Source: JBGOUJ01 sp041477005
GTDB lineage: Bacteria > Acidobacteriota > Terriglobia > Bryobacterales > JACQDG01
Reading direction: 5' to 3'
Assembly (NCBI GenBank): GCA_041477005.1
Contig: JBGOUJ010000123.1
Coordinates: forward strand, 1 to 14,886
DNA length: 14,886 nt
The notes under the pieces are model-generated. The model had not been told where the DNA came from and ran no database searches. It was given only the letters and a program-made list of their open reading frames with translations. Position 1 is the first letter of the stretch; the number at the start of each line of letters is the position of its first letter. Made by a program: the position numbers and the translations under genes. Shown piece by piece: positions 1 to 7,489 of the stretch.

Positions 1-138
1 CCTTATTCCCGCAAATGAAAAATTACCAAACGAACCACCCCCCAGAGCGGACACCTGCTCCCCGATCAACGCTCCCCGATCGCCGCTCAATAGAAAAAAT
101 GCACGATCGAAACCAATTTGCTCAGCGATGCTCCGTTT

Positions 139-1242
139 TCACTCGCACAGCACCAGGGCGTCTTCCGGGTTCCACCATAATTCCACTGCGGCCTCCGGCG
201 CCAGAACCGTCGAAGCGGGGCAGAGTGCAATCATCTGGAGACGCCCCTCGACCTCGACCGTGACCTGGCAGTGGGAGCCCAGGAACGCCGCGTTGAAAAC
301 CTTGCCGCCGAGCCGCTGAGCGCCGGCCGGAGCCGGGTCGTTCGAGATGTGCACCAGCTCGGGCCGCACCAGCAACGAGACCGCCGCGCCGCACGCCGGG
401 GCTGGCTCGGGCGAGAGGGCGAGCAGCGCGTGGCCCCCGGCGGTCGAGATCTCCAGCCGGCCGGCCTCCACCCGGCTGACGCGGCCCTCGATCAGGTTCG
501 AGCTGCCGATGAAGCCGGCGACGAAGCGCGTTTGCGGGCGGCGGTAAATTTCCTCCGGCGTGCCGATCTGTTCGAGCCTTCCGTTGGTCATCACGGCAAT
601 CCGGTCGGAAAGCGTGAGGGCCTCCTCCTGGTCGTGGGTGACGAACAGGAAGGAGATCCCGACGGCGCGCTGCAGCCGCTTCAGTTCCACCCGCATCTCG
701 CGGCGCAGCTTCTGGTCGAGCGCCGCCAGCGGCTCGTCGAGCAGCAGCACGTCGGGCTCGATCACGATCGAGCGGGCCAGGGCCACGCGCTGCTTTTCGC
801 CGCCCGAAAGCGAGTCGGGCCGGCGGCCGGCGGCGCCGGGGAGATCGACCAGCTCCAGCACGCGCTCCACGCGCCGGCGGATCTCTTCTTCCGCCAGCCG
901 CCCCGCTCGGAGCGATGTCCCGCGCCGCAGGCCGAACTCCACGTTGCCCGCTACGGTGAGGTGCGGAAACAGCGCGTAGCTTTGAAACACCGTGCTGACC
1001 TTTCGCCGGTAGGGCGGCAGCTCGTTGACCCGCTCGCCGTGGATCAGGACGTCGCCTTCGTCCGGCCGCTCGAAGCCGGCGATCAGGCGCAAGGTGGTCG
1101 TCTTGCCGCAGCCGGAAGGACCGAGCAGTGAATAGAACTGCCCTCGCGGCACGGCCAGCGAGACGTGATCCACCACCGCGCGCTGCCCCCGAGGCCCGGC
1201 GAAGCGCTTCACCACGTCGCGCAGCTCGACGACCGGCTCCAT
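139..1242 (-). CDS. potA: Polyamine-type ABC transporter ATP-binding protein (PotA-like)
   Basis: This is a cytoplasmic ATPase that would power a spermidine/putrescine-type (or related PotA/FbpC/CysA-family) importer. Numbering from the chosen ATG, Walker A is GPSGCGKTT (41-49), the Q-loop is Q87, the signature is LSGGE (145-149), Walker B ends in LLLDEP (about 166-171) and the H-loop is H203. About 120 C-terminal residues form a TOBE-like regulatory region containing LLVRPE, typical of PotA. The 367-aa length is normal for the family. An upstream in-frame TTG at 1260 would add six residues, but ATG 1242 places MEPVVELRDVVKRF in the standard position. The gene stands alone on this strand with no permease beside it. 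PotB, PotC and PotD homologues lie more than 10 kb away on the other strand. The family is certain; the exact substrate is inferred. Confidence 0.88.
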   Translation of the reverse strand: MEPVVELRDVVKRFAGPRGQRAVVDHVSLAVPRGQFYSLLGPSGCGKTTTLRLIAGFERPDEGDVLIHGERVNELPPYRRKVSTVFQSYALFPHLTVAGNVEFGLRRGTSLRAGRLAEEEIRRRVERVLELVDLPGAAGRRPDSLSGGEKQRVALARSIVIEPDVLLLDEPLAALDQKLRREMRVELKRLQRAVGISFLFVTHDQEEALTLSDRIAVMTNGRLEQIGTPEEIYRRPQTRFVAGFIGSSNLIEGRVSRVEAGRLEISTAGGHALLALSPEPAPACGAAVSLLVRPELVHISNDPAPAGAQRLGGKVFNAAFLGSHCQVTVEVEGRLQMIALCPASTVLAPEAAVELWWNPEDALVLCE

Positions 1243-1312
1243 GCGTCCCGATTGTAACAAGGCGCTTCCCGTGTCACGAATTTCAGATTCGTGCTACTTT
1301 GGTCTTGTCCTT
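1243..1312. promoter_or_regulatory. Divergent potA/cbiM intergenic promoter region
   Basis: Only 70 nt separate the divergent potA and cbiM starts, so both promoters must sit here. On the minus strand TACAAT (1251-1256, five of six to the -10 consensus) lies 8 nt before the potA ATG. Transcription would then start almost at the start codon. No convincing -35 box is visible. For cbiM no clear -10 or Shine-Dalgarno stands out. The space is too short for a cobalamin riboswitch, which often precedes cbiM operons. Confidence 0.4.
1275..1293. repeat. Perfect 7-bp inverted repeat upstream of cbiM (possible operator)
   Basis: CACGAAT (1275-1281) and ATTCGTG (1287-1293) are perfect inverted copies around TTCAG. 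The element sits 19 nt before the cbiM ATG and 32 nt before the potA ATG. It could be a repressor operator serving both directions, an mRNA hairpin, or one copy of a dispersed genomic repeat. No T-tract follows it, so it is not a terminator. Confidence 0.45.
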
Positions 1313-2083
1313 ATGCATATTCCGGACGGCTTCCTTTCCACTCCGGTTTGGGCCGGCCTCGACGTGGCGGCGGTCCCGGTGGTGGGCCATTTCGTTCGCC
1401 GCGCGCAGGCGAATTTCGAGGAAGCGCGGGTGCCGCTGCTGGGCGTGATGGGCGCTTTCGTTTTCGCCGCGCAAATGATCAACTTCCCGGTGGCGGCGGG
1501 CACTTCGGGCCATCTGGTGGGCGGCACGCTGCTGGCGCTGACCCTGGGACCGTGTGCGGCGACGGTGGTGATGACGGCGATCTTGGTCGTGCAGGCGCTG
1601 GTTTTTCAGGATGGCGGCGTCACCGCGCTGGGCGCCAACGTGTTCAACATGGCCGTGGCCGGCGTTTGGCTGGGGTATTGGCCCGTCCGGCTGTTGGGCG
1701 GCCACCCCCGGTGGAGACGAAGGAGCATTTTCTTGGGTGGGTGGCTCTCGGTGTTCGGCGCCGCCCTGCTTGCCACCTCCGAGTTGAGCCTGTCGCGAGT
1801 GGCGCCCAACCGCCCGCTTTTCGCCTCCATGCTGGGAATTCACGCGGTCACCGGATTGATCGAGGCCGCGATCACGGTCGCGGCCCTGGATGCCATCGCC
1901 CGTCTGCACCCCCGCCTGGTGTTTGGCCAGCCCGCGATTGGCCCGGCCGCGGTTGGCCAGGCCGCGGTTGGCCAGGCCGCGGTTGGTGGGGACGGGGTTG
2001 GCCGGGACGCTGTTGATGGGGCCGCCGTTGGTGGGGATGCTGTTGGTGGGGCCGGGGTTAGCGGCGAGGAGATCTCGGCGTGA
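1313..2083 (+). CDS. cbiM: ECF-type cobalt/nickel transporter substrate-binding membrane protein CbiM
   Basis: This is the metal-recognising integral membrane (S) component of a group I ECF importer. The start is ATG 1313 because it yields MHIPDGFLS. CbiM/NikM proteins begin with Met-His, and that His2 with the free N-terminus is part of the metal site. Earlier in-frame starts would bury it. Several hydrophobic segments follow, with family-like stretches such as FAAQMINFPVAAGTSGHLVGG and VFNMAVAGV. The last roughly 50 residues are unusual: nine G-x-x-x-V/I pentapeptides encoded by a 15-bp tandem repeat. The body looks complete without them. The stop overlaps the PDGLE gene start (GTGA), so translation is probably coupled. 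Cobalt versus nickel cannot be decided from sequence alone. Confidence 0.9.
   Translation: MHIPDGFLSTPVWAGLDVAAVPVVGHFVRRAQANFEEARVPLLGVMGAFVFAAQMINFPVAAGTSGHLVGGTLLALTLGPCAATVVMTAILVVQALVFQDGGVTALGANVFNMAVAGVWLGYWPVRLLGGHPRWRRRSIFLGGWLSVFGAALLATSELSLSRVAPNRPLFASMLGIHAVTGLIEAAITVAALDAIARLHPRLVFGQPAIGPAAVGQAAVGQAAVGGDGVGRDAVDGAAVGGDAVGGAGVSGEEISA
1925..2059 (+). repeat. 15-bp tandem repeat, 9 units, inside the cbiM 3' end
   Basis: Nine consecutive 15-bp units, each ending in TT, run through the 3' end of cbiM. The third and fourth units are identical (GGCCAGGCCGCGGTT). Later units drift to a GGTGGGGnCGnnGTT type. Because 15 is a multiple of three the frame is kept, giving the pentapeptides GQPAI, GPAAV, GQAAV, GQAAV, GGDGV, GRDAV, DGAAV, GGDAV and GGAGV. 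The pattern suggests expansion by slippage followed by divergence. Confidence 0.9.
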
Positions 2084-2385
2084 AACGGGTAGTGTGGGGC
2101 GCCGCGACGGCCACCCTGGTGTTGGTGAGTCTCGGGGTGCTGATTTCCTCGATGGCTCCCGACGGGCTGGGGCGCGTAGCGGCCGCCCTGGGCTTCGCCT
2201 CGCGAACAGCAACCGTCGGCCCGCCCTCACCGTTCGCCAATTACGCCACCCGCTACGTCCACACGCGCTGGGCCGCCCAGGCCTCCGCCGGCTTGCTGGG
2301 CGTAGTATTGCTGTATGGCTTCGGCGTGCTCTTCGGGCGAGCACTAAAGCGAGGCGCCGCCCAGAGGCCGCGGTCAGGGACCTGA
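2080..2385 (+). CDS. PDGLE-domain small membrane protein (CbiN-like ECF accessory subunit)
   Basis: This 101-aa protein has two predicted membrane helices (about residues 4-23 and 70-90) and the motif SSMAPDGLGRVAAALGF between them. That matches the PDGLE family, which replaces or accompanies CbiN in cobalt/nickel ECF transporters and is sometimes fused to CbiM. Here the final Glu of PDGLE is Gly. The start is GTG 2080, overlapping the cbiM stop as GTGA, with GAGGAG about 10 nt upstream as Shine-Dalgarno. The small subunit is known to help the S component take up metal. The basic C-terminus (RALKRGAAQRPRSGT) is encoded by DNA duplicated just downstream. Confidence 0.82.
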   Translation: MKRVVWGAATATLVLVSLGVLISSMAPDGLGRVAAALGFASRTATVGPPSPFANYATRYVHTRWAAQASAGLLGVVLLYGFGVLFGRALKRGAAQRPRSGT

Positions 2386-2505
2386 AACCTGGCACCTGAC
2401 AACTGGCACCTGACTTAGGCTGGCACCTGACTTTATGCCGGGCGCCTCTCGGAGGCCGTGGTCCGGGACCTGAAACCTGGCACCTGGCACCTGACACCTG
2501 CCTTT
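2364..2505 (+). repeat. 88-nt imperfect tandem duplication with CACCTG-rich units between the PDGLE gene and cbiQ
   Basis: GAGGCCGCGGTCAGGGACCTGAA... (from 2364) recurs as GAGGCCGTGGTCCGGGACCTGAA... (from 2452), followed in both copies by several CCTGGCACCTGAC-like words. Copy one contains the end and stop codon of the PDGLE gene. Copy two repeats that tail outside the gene. Both copies end in a CTTTATGC context: ATG 2435 leads a 12-codon dead-end ORF, and ATG 2506 is the cbiQ start. This interval has no Shine-Dalgarno in front of cbiQ. Confidence 0.85.
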
Positions 2506-3228
2506 ATGCACCACGTCACACTGGATAGCTGGAGCCGGATTGCGAGTCCCATCCACCGGCTGGATGCGCGGGTGAAGATCCTGGCCGCGCTGGCCATCCT
2601 CCTCTGCCTGGTGGTGGCCCAGCGCCGGTACGCCTGGCTGTTCGCCTCTTACCTTGTGCTGGTGGCGGGGCTGGCGCTCGCTGCGCGGTTGCCGCTCCGG
2701 GCGCTGCTCTGGCGGGCGGGGCTGGTGTTGCCGTTTGCGGGAACTGTCGCCGCGCTGAACCTGTTCGGCGGCGACGTCGCTCGCGCCGCCGGCGTGCTCG
2801 GCAAGAGCTATCTCTCGGCGCTGACGGTTCTGGTGCTGCTGGCGACCACGCCGCTCCACGTGCTGCTGCGGGGCCTGGAGTCGCTGGGCGTGCCGCGGTT
2901 CTTTCTGATGGTGGCCCAGTTTGTCTACCGCTACCTGTTTGTGCTCTCCGAGCAGGCCCAGCACATGATGCAAGCGCGGCGCTGCCGGGCGGCCTATAAG
3001 ACGGCGCCCCGCCGGTCGCTGGCCTCCTCGGCCGCGGGCGCCCTGGCGGTGCTGTTCGCCCGCAGCTACGGCCGTGCGGAGAGAATTCACCACGCCATGC
3101 TGGCCCGCGGATTTCACGGCCACTTCGTTCTGCTCGAGCAACCCGCTCTTCGGGCGGCCGATGTCCTGTATCTGGCGGGCGTCGGCGTCGTCCTGGCGGG
3201 CCTCCATCTGTTTCTATGGAAGCTCTGA
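2506..3228 (+). CDS. cbiQ: ECF-type cobalt/nickel transporter transmembrane protein CbiQ
   Basis: This 240-aa T component is the membrane scaffold that couples ATP hydrolysis by CbiO to the substrate-binding subunit. Several hydrophobic helices are visible (for example ILAALAILLCLVV, VLPFAGTVAAL and YLSALTVLVLLATTPLHVLL). The cytoplasmic coupling region carries QARRCRAAYK and, near residues 200-210, HHAMLARGFHG, which matches the second Ala-Arg-Gly motif of EcfT. The first motif is ARR rather than ARG. ATG 2506 gives MHHVTLDSWSRIASPIHRLDARVK, the usual CbiQ opening. The longer ORF upstream is just translated repeat. No Shine-Dalgarno is visible. The 3' end overlaps cbiO by 13 nt, so the two are probably co-translated. 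Confidence 0.9.
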   Translation: MHHVTLDSWSRIASPIHRLDARVKILAALAILLCLVVAQRRYAWLFASYLVLVAGLALAARLPLRALLWRAGLVLPFAGTVAALNLFGGDVARAAGVLGKSYLSALTVLVLLATTPLHVLLRGLESLGVPRFFLMVAQFVYRYLFVLSEQAQHMMQARRCRAAYKTAPRRSLASSAAGALAVLFARSYGRAERIHHAMLARGFHGHFVLLEQPALRAADVLYLAGVGVVLAGLHLFLWKL

Positions 3229-3929
3229 TTCGGGTCACCGGCCTGCGACACCGCTACGACGACGGCACCCTCGCCCTCGACGGCGTCGATTTCGCGCTCT
3301 ACCCCGGCGAGACCGTGGCCGTCTTCGGCCCCAACGGGTCGGGCAAGACCACTTTTCTGCTGCGCCTGGTCGGGCTGCTGGATGGCGAGGGCGAAATCGA
3401 GGTTTGCGGGCTGCCCGTCGAGCGGAACAACTTCGGCCCCATCCGCCAGAAGGTGGGAATCCTGTTCCAGGATTCCGACGATCAGCTCTTCATGCCGACG
3501 GTCTTCGAAGACGTGGCCATCGGGCCGCTCAACCTCGGCCTGGCGCGCGAGCAGGTGGAAAGCCGGGTTCGCGCTTGCCTCGAGCTGGTCGACATGGAAG
3601 CCGCCGCGGCCAAAGCACCCTATCATCTGAGCGCTGGCGAAAAGCGCCGCGCGGCCCTGGCCGGAGTGCTGGCCATGGAGCCCGAGATCCTGATCCTGGA
3701 TGAACCGGCCACCTTCCTCGACCCTCCGGGCCGGGCCTCGCTGATCGAGATTCTTCACCGGCTCCCCCAGGCCAAGCTGATCGTCAGTCACGACATCGAC
3801 CTGGCGCGGGAGCTGGCCGTGCGGGCCGTGTTCTTCTCCAAGGGCAAGATCGTGGCGTCTGGAACGGTAGAGGAAATCGTGGATCGGTTTCGGTGGGACG
3901 CGAGGATGATCGAGAAACTGAGGAAGTGA
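3216..3929 (+). CDS. cbiO: ECF-type cobalt/nickel transporter ATP-binding protein CbiO
   Basis: This 237-aa ATPase (A component) energises the CbiM/PDGLE/CbiQ complex on the cytoplasmic side. Walker A is GPNGSGKTT (38-46), the Q-loop is Q85 within LFQDSDDQLF (a pattern typical of ECF ATPases), the signature is LSAGE (138-142), Walker B is ILILDEP (158-164) and the H-loop is H192 in SHD. All catalytic elements are present. The start overlaps the cbiQ 3' end, and the gene closes the operon. The next gene starts only 15 nt later in the same frame, separated by the stop codon TGA 3927-3929. Confidence 0.93.
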   Translation: MEALIRVTGLRHRYDDGTLALDGVDFALYPGETVAVFGPNGSGKTTFLLRLVGLLDGEGEIEVCGLPVERNNFGPIRQKVGILFQDSDDQLFMPTVFEDVAIGPLNLGLAREQVESRVRACLELVDMEAAAAKAPYHLSAGEKRRAALAGVLAMEPEILILDEPATFLDPPGRASLIEILHRLPQAKLIVSHDIDLARELAVRAVFFSKGKIVASGTVEEIVDRFRWDARMIEKLRK

Positions 3930-3944
3930 GAAATTCAGTTCACG

Positions 3945-5828
3945 ATGCCGCGGCGGATTCACTCCAAAACCCGCTCGGCGACGGACCAGAAATCGGAAGG
4001 CGTTTTGCCGCCCTTGATTAAGATCCGTAAGAGGCCGGGGTATGCCGCTCAAGCGGGCAGGCCGTCTACTACACCAGCTCCTGTGCAGTCCCGGCGGCGC
4101 CGATGGAGGGTTAAAGCGGCCCTCGCTCTGGGAGGGGCCTACGCACTGGCGGCAGCATGGTACCTGTGGACACGGTTGGCCCCGCAGGAACGGGCCGTGG
4201 AAATCGCTACGCTCGCCCGCCTTACCGACCAGCCTGGTCAAGAGCTTTTCCCGAGCCTCTCTCCCGATACCAAATTCATGGCCTATTCGGCCGGTGGACA
4301 TGTATTTCTCCAGAGGATCGGCGAAAAGAGTCCGATCGATCTTACAAAAGATTCGACGAGCCGCAATTGGCAGCCCGCTTTTTCTCCGGATGGCCGGCGC
4401 CTTGCGTTTCGCTCGGAGAGGGACGGCGGGGGCATTTTCGTCATGCCGGTGACCGGAGCATCCGTCAGGCGGCTCACTGATTTCGGCTACAATCCCGCGT
4501 GGTCTCCGGACGCGAAGGAGATCGTCTGCGCGACCGAAACCTTTTTGAATCCTGAATCGCGGGTCACCTCAGGCAGCTCGCTGTGGGCCGTGAATGTCTC
4601 CACGGGCGAGAGGCGGCAAGTAACGAAACCGCAGACGATCGAGGACGCCGTCCAGCCCAACTGGTCCCCGCACGGTCATCGAATTGCCCATTGGAGTGTG
4701 CAGACCGGACATCCCAGCATTTGGACCGTTTCGGCCAGCGGTGGTGACCCGGCGCCGGTTGCGCAGGATGACCACTTGAACTGGAACCCTGTGTGGTCGA
4801 GCGATGGGCGCTATCTCTACTTCGCCAGCGACCGCGGCCCCGAGATGGAGCTCTGGCGCGTTCGGATTGACGAACAATCGGGAAGGCCGCTGGGAGCGCC
4901 GGTTCCGGTCATCCGGGAGCCGGGCTTCGGTGGATTTATCAGCTTAGGTTCGGATGGGCGGCAGATTGCCTATGTGCAGTCGTTACGCTCGGCAAATCTT
5001 CACAAGATCGAATTCGATCCATCTCGGGAAGCCGTGGTAGGCCAGCCGTCCGCGATCACCGAAGGAACCAGGCTCGTATTTGGCCCCGATCTCTCCTCGG
5101 ACGGCCAATGGTTTGCGTTCTTCTCCTGGGGGAAATCGGAGGATATCTTCCTCCTCGGCGCGGACGGCAAAACACCGCGGCGACTCTACGATGGAAAACC
5201 ACACCGGAGCCGCTGGCCACGCTGGTCGCCGGATGGCAAACGGATTGCCTTTCATTCGGATCGAAGCGGCCGAAATCAGATTTGGACGGTGCACCCGGAC
5301 GGAAGCGATTTTCGCCAGCTCACTGACTCGACCGAGCCGGTTATCCTTCCTGTTTGGTCGCCGGACGGCAGATTCCTGGCCTATAGCTCCAGAACGAGAT
5401 CTTTCATCATGGAAGTGGGGAGACCGTGGAATGAGCAGATCCCTCGGTCCCTCCCACCTTGGAGTGAGCCAGGCGGCCGGTTTGAAGCTTTTTCTTGGTC
5501 CCCCGATGGGCGTAAACTGGCCGGCCACCTCCAGCCTGGTCCTGCCGGTACCGATGATACCTCAGGGATAGTCACCTATTCTTTACCGGATCAGACGTAC
5601 CAGCGGCTCACAAACGCGGGCAGCTTTCCTGCGTGGTTGAGCGACAGCCGCAGACTGCTGTTCAGCCACGAAGACAAGATTTTGGTTGCCGACACAACAT
5701 CCGGGATGTTCCGCGAGATTCTATCCTCAACACCGCCTATCGTCTTTGGACTCTCTCGGGATGATCGCCTGATTTATTTCACACGAATCTCAGTGGAAAC
5801 TGACATTTGGCTGGCGACTCTGAAATGA
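3945..5828 (+). CDS. Membrane-anchored PD40/TolB-like beta-propeller protein
   Basis: This 627-aa protein has a basic, low-complexity N-terminus (1-53), one membrane helix (about 54-73, KAALALGGAYALAAAWYLW) and about 550 residues of PD40-type repeats. The blades are marked by FSPDGRRLAF, WSPDAKEIV, WSPHGHRIAH, WSSDGRYLYF, WSPDGKRIAFHSDRSG and WSPDGRFLAY. It ends LIYFTRISVETDIWLATLK, as many acidobacterial propellers do. In those genomes this module is usually the C-terminal half of a Ser/Thr kinase or a winged-helix regulator. Here no such domain precedes it, and cbiO ends 15 nt upstream, leaving no room for one. Codon usage looks less GC-rich than its neighbours. No clear Shine-Dalgarno is seen. 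It could be an intact extracytoplasmic propeller or a fragment that acquired a new start. Its function is unknown. Confidence 0.75.
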   Translation: MPRRIHSKTRSATDQKSEGVLPPLIKIRKRPGYAAQAGRPSTTPAPVQSRRRRWRVKAALALGGAYALAAAWYLWTRLAPQERAVEIATLARLTDQPGQELFPSLSPDTKFMAYSAGGHVFLQRIGEKSPIDLTKDSTSRNWQPAFSPDGRRLAFRSERDGGGIFVMPVTGASVRRLTDFGYNPAWSPDAKEIVCATETFLNPESRVTSGSSLWAVNVSTGERRQVTKPQTIEDAVQPNWSPHGHRIAHWSVQTGHPSIWTVSASGGDPAPVAQDDHLNWNPVWSSDGRYLYFASDRGPEMELWRVRIDEQSGRPLGAPVPVIREPGFGGFISLGSDGRQIAYVQSLRSANLHKIEFDPSREAVVGQPSAITEGTRLVFGPDLSSDGQWFAFFSWGKSEDIFLLGADGKTPRRLYDGKPHRSRWPRWSPDGKRIAFHSDRSGRNQIWTVHPDGSDFRQLTDSTEPVILPVWSPDGRFLAYSSRTRSFIMEVGRPWNEQIPRSLPPWSEPGGRFEAFSWSPDGRKLAGHLQPGPAGTDDTSGIVTYSLPDQTYQRLTNAGSFPAWLSDSRRLLFSHEDKILVADTTSGMFREILSSTPPIVFGLSRDDRLIYFTRISVETDIWLATLK

Positions 5829-5843
5829 CGGAAAACCCGATCC

Positions 5844-7487
5844 TTAATCGCCCACCAGCGGCCCCTCGCCCCGGCTGAGCTCCTCCAGCAGCCGCTCCCG
5901 CCGCAGATAGCCGAGCCGCGCGGCCAGGGGCAGCGTGGCGGCGTAGAGGGCCAGCCCGCCGGCCGCGGCGATGGCCAGCAGGAAGACATAGCCTCGCGTG
6001 CTGTGCCAGTAGAAGCGGACAAAATAGGCGGCCACGAGCGGCGAGATCAGCACCGGATACAGGAACACGATCAGTCCCTGTGCGCCGCGGCCGGCGCCGC
6101 TGCGAGAGACGCGCTCCGGGTTCAAGCCGCTGGCGAAGAGAACGGAAGTGAGATTGCCGGCGGAGCAAAGATACAGCGCGGCGATCGCGGTGGTGACCAG
6201 CGCCTCGGCGAGCTGCAAGGGCCCCACCCTCAGCCGGAGCAGCAGCAGAATCCCGGCCAGAATCACCACCTGCGCCACGAGGAACGCCGCCCCGGCCAGG
6301 TTCTTGGCCACCAGCAGGAGCAGCGGCGAGACCGGCATCCAGAAGAAATATCGCGCCGCCGAACGGTCGAGCCCGAAGGAATTCAGGAACATCACCTGTC
6401 CCAGCAGCAGCAGGCCGTAAAGGCTCAGCACGGTCAGGAAGCTGGACTGAAACGGCCCCACCATCATCCCGGCCCGTCGCACGGCGAACGGCAGCCAAGC
6501 CATCACCCCGAAGGAGCAGCCCATCAGGAACAGAAACCGGAAGCGCGCGCTCCGCAGAAGATAGCGGAGCTCTTTTTCCACCAGGGCAGCCGCCGGATCG
6601 GGGAGCAGACGGCCTGGAATCCGGTAAAACCGGTCGGCCCAGATCTCGCGGCCTTGCGGCAGGCGGAGGGCGTCAGTCCGGGCGGCGGCGAAATCGAAAT
6701 GGAAGCTGCGCCGGAACTGGAAGTAGCCGAACCCTCCGGCTGCCGCGCACCAGGCCAGGAGCACGATCCAGTTTGCGGCCGTGCTGTGGCCGAGATAGGC
6801 TTGGGCCAGCGACGTGGACGGCAACAAGGCGCGGGGCAAGAAACCGAAGGCCTGATCGGCTCGGTGCGCGATCTTGTCCCCCGAGCCGCTCCAGAAGACG
6901 AACTGCGGCGTGGCGCTGGCCATCACCACGAGGAATAGAAAAATCTCGCGAAACCGCCGCCGTTGCAGCAGCCGCTCCAGCAGGTTTCGAAAGCCGGCCG
7001 AGAGCAGAACGTTGAACAGGATAAAGAGCGCCAGCGCCGGCAGAAAGATCGGCAGGGCGCGGGGCGCCCGGACTGCCATCCCGGCGGAAAGCCCGGCCAG
7101 GAGCAGAAGCATCTCGAGGCCCGTAACCAGCCGCAGCAAACACTCCACCAGAAACAGCGTTCGAACGTCGATGGGGTAGAGGGCCATCTTGCGGAGATCG
7201 ATCGAGGCGCCCAGGGAGGCGGTAAGCAACGGGCTGCCTTGCCAGTAGAGAAGGATGAAAAACAGAATGAGGGGAATGGCGCGCACGAGCTGCGGAGGTG
7301 CGGCGAACAGCGGAAAGAGAAACAGCCCCAACGCGCCGGCCGCCCAGAAGCCATACCAGATCGCCGTTACCAGGATGGAAAAGACCAGACCCAACCGCTC
7401 GGAGCGGCGGCGGAGGCTGTTCTTCATGGAAAGCCACTGGATGCGGAGCACCGCCCGGATCTGCGCCGCCGCTTCGGGGCTGGTCAT
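5844..7487 (-). CDS. ABC exporter permease (ABC-2-like, large multi-pass membrane protein)
   Basis: This 547-aa, very hydrophobic protein has roughly 10-12 membrane segments in two halves joined by a long hydrophilic stretch (about residues 270-320, containing VEKELRYLLRSARFRF). Examples of helices are LVFSILVTAIWYGFWAAGAL, FLPALALFILFNVLLSAGF and LTVLSLYGLLLLGQVMFL. The N-terminal RIQWLSMKNSLRR is typical of ABC-2-like exporter permeases. It starts 2 nt after the ATPase stop on the same strand, so the two form a two-gene exporter. The exported substrate cannot be told from sequence. It converges on the propeller gene with 15 nt between the stops, and no obvious terminator fits there. A 10-bp palindrome GGCTATAGCC spans the junction with the ATPase gene. 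Confidence 0.78.
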   Translation of the reverse strand: MTSPEAAAQIRAVLRIQWLSMKNSLRRRSERLGLVFSILVTAIWYGFWAAGALGLFLFPLFAAPPQLVRAIPLILFFILLYWQGSPLLTASLGASIDLRKMALYPIDVRTLFLVECLLRLVTGLEMLLLLAGLSAGMAVRAPRALPIFLPALALFILFNVLLSAGFRNLLERLLQRRRFREIFLFLVVMASATPQFVFWSGSGDKIAHRADQAFGFLPRALLPSTSLAQAYLGHSTAANWIVLLAWCAAAGGFGYFQFRRSFHFDFAAARTDALRLPQGREIWADRFYRIPGRLLPDPAAALVEKELRYLLRSARFRFLFLMGCSFGVMAWLPFAVRRAGMMVGPFQSSFLTVLSLYGLLLLGQVMFLNSFGLDRSAARYFFWMPVSPLLLLVAKNLAGAAFLVAQVVILAGILLLLRLRVGPLQLAEALVTTAIAALYLCSAGNLTSVLFASGLNPERVSRSGAGRGAQGLIVFLYPVLISPLVAAYFVRFYWHSTRGYVFLLAIAAAGGLALYAATLPLAARLGYLRRERLLEELSRGEGPLVGD

Positions 7488-7489
7488 GG

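Noticed and set aside
57..81. Direct repeat GCTCCCCGATC (57-67 and 71-81) downstream of potA
   Set aside because: Only two short units occur, with no associated gene or structure. It may be one more junction repeat but is too short to call a feature.
1..138. Small plus-strand ORF at the window start (from position 15)
   Set aside because: The product is low-complexity Pro/Arg-rich, overlaps the potA 3' end on the other strand and has no Shine-Dalgarno or recognisable domain.
1925..2059. CRISPR-like array
   Set aside because: The units are 15 bp, contiguous and in frame with cbiM, with no spacers. The same applies to 13655-13729.
1283..2497. A 404-aa minus-strand frame antisense to cbiM and the PDGLE gene, with NRGLA-like pentapeptides
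   Set aside because: It is the shadow of the 15-bp repeat and GC-rich coding DNA. The plus strand encodes recognisable CbiM and PDGLE proteins, while this frame is Arg/Pro-rich and resembles no family. It is not a pentapeptide-repeat protein.
3114..4301. A 395-aa minus-strand frame antisense to cbiO and the propeller gene start
   Set aside because: No domain is recognisable, and the opposite strand carries full CbiO motifs.
6003..6938. A 311-aa plus-strand frame opposite the exporter permease
   Set aside because: It is Gln/Arg/Glu-rich shadow translation. The minus strand gives a coherent multi-helix permease paired with its ATPase.
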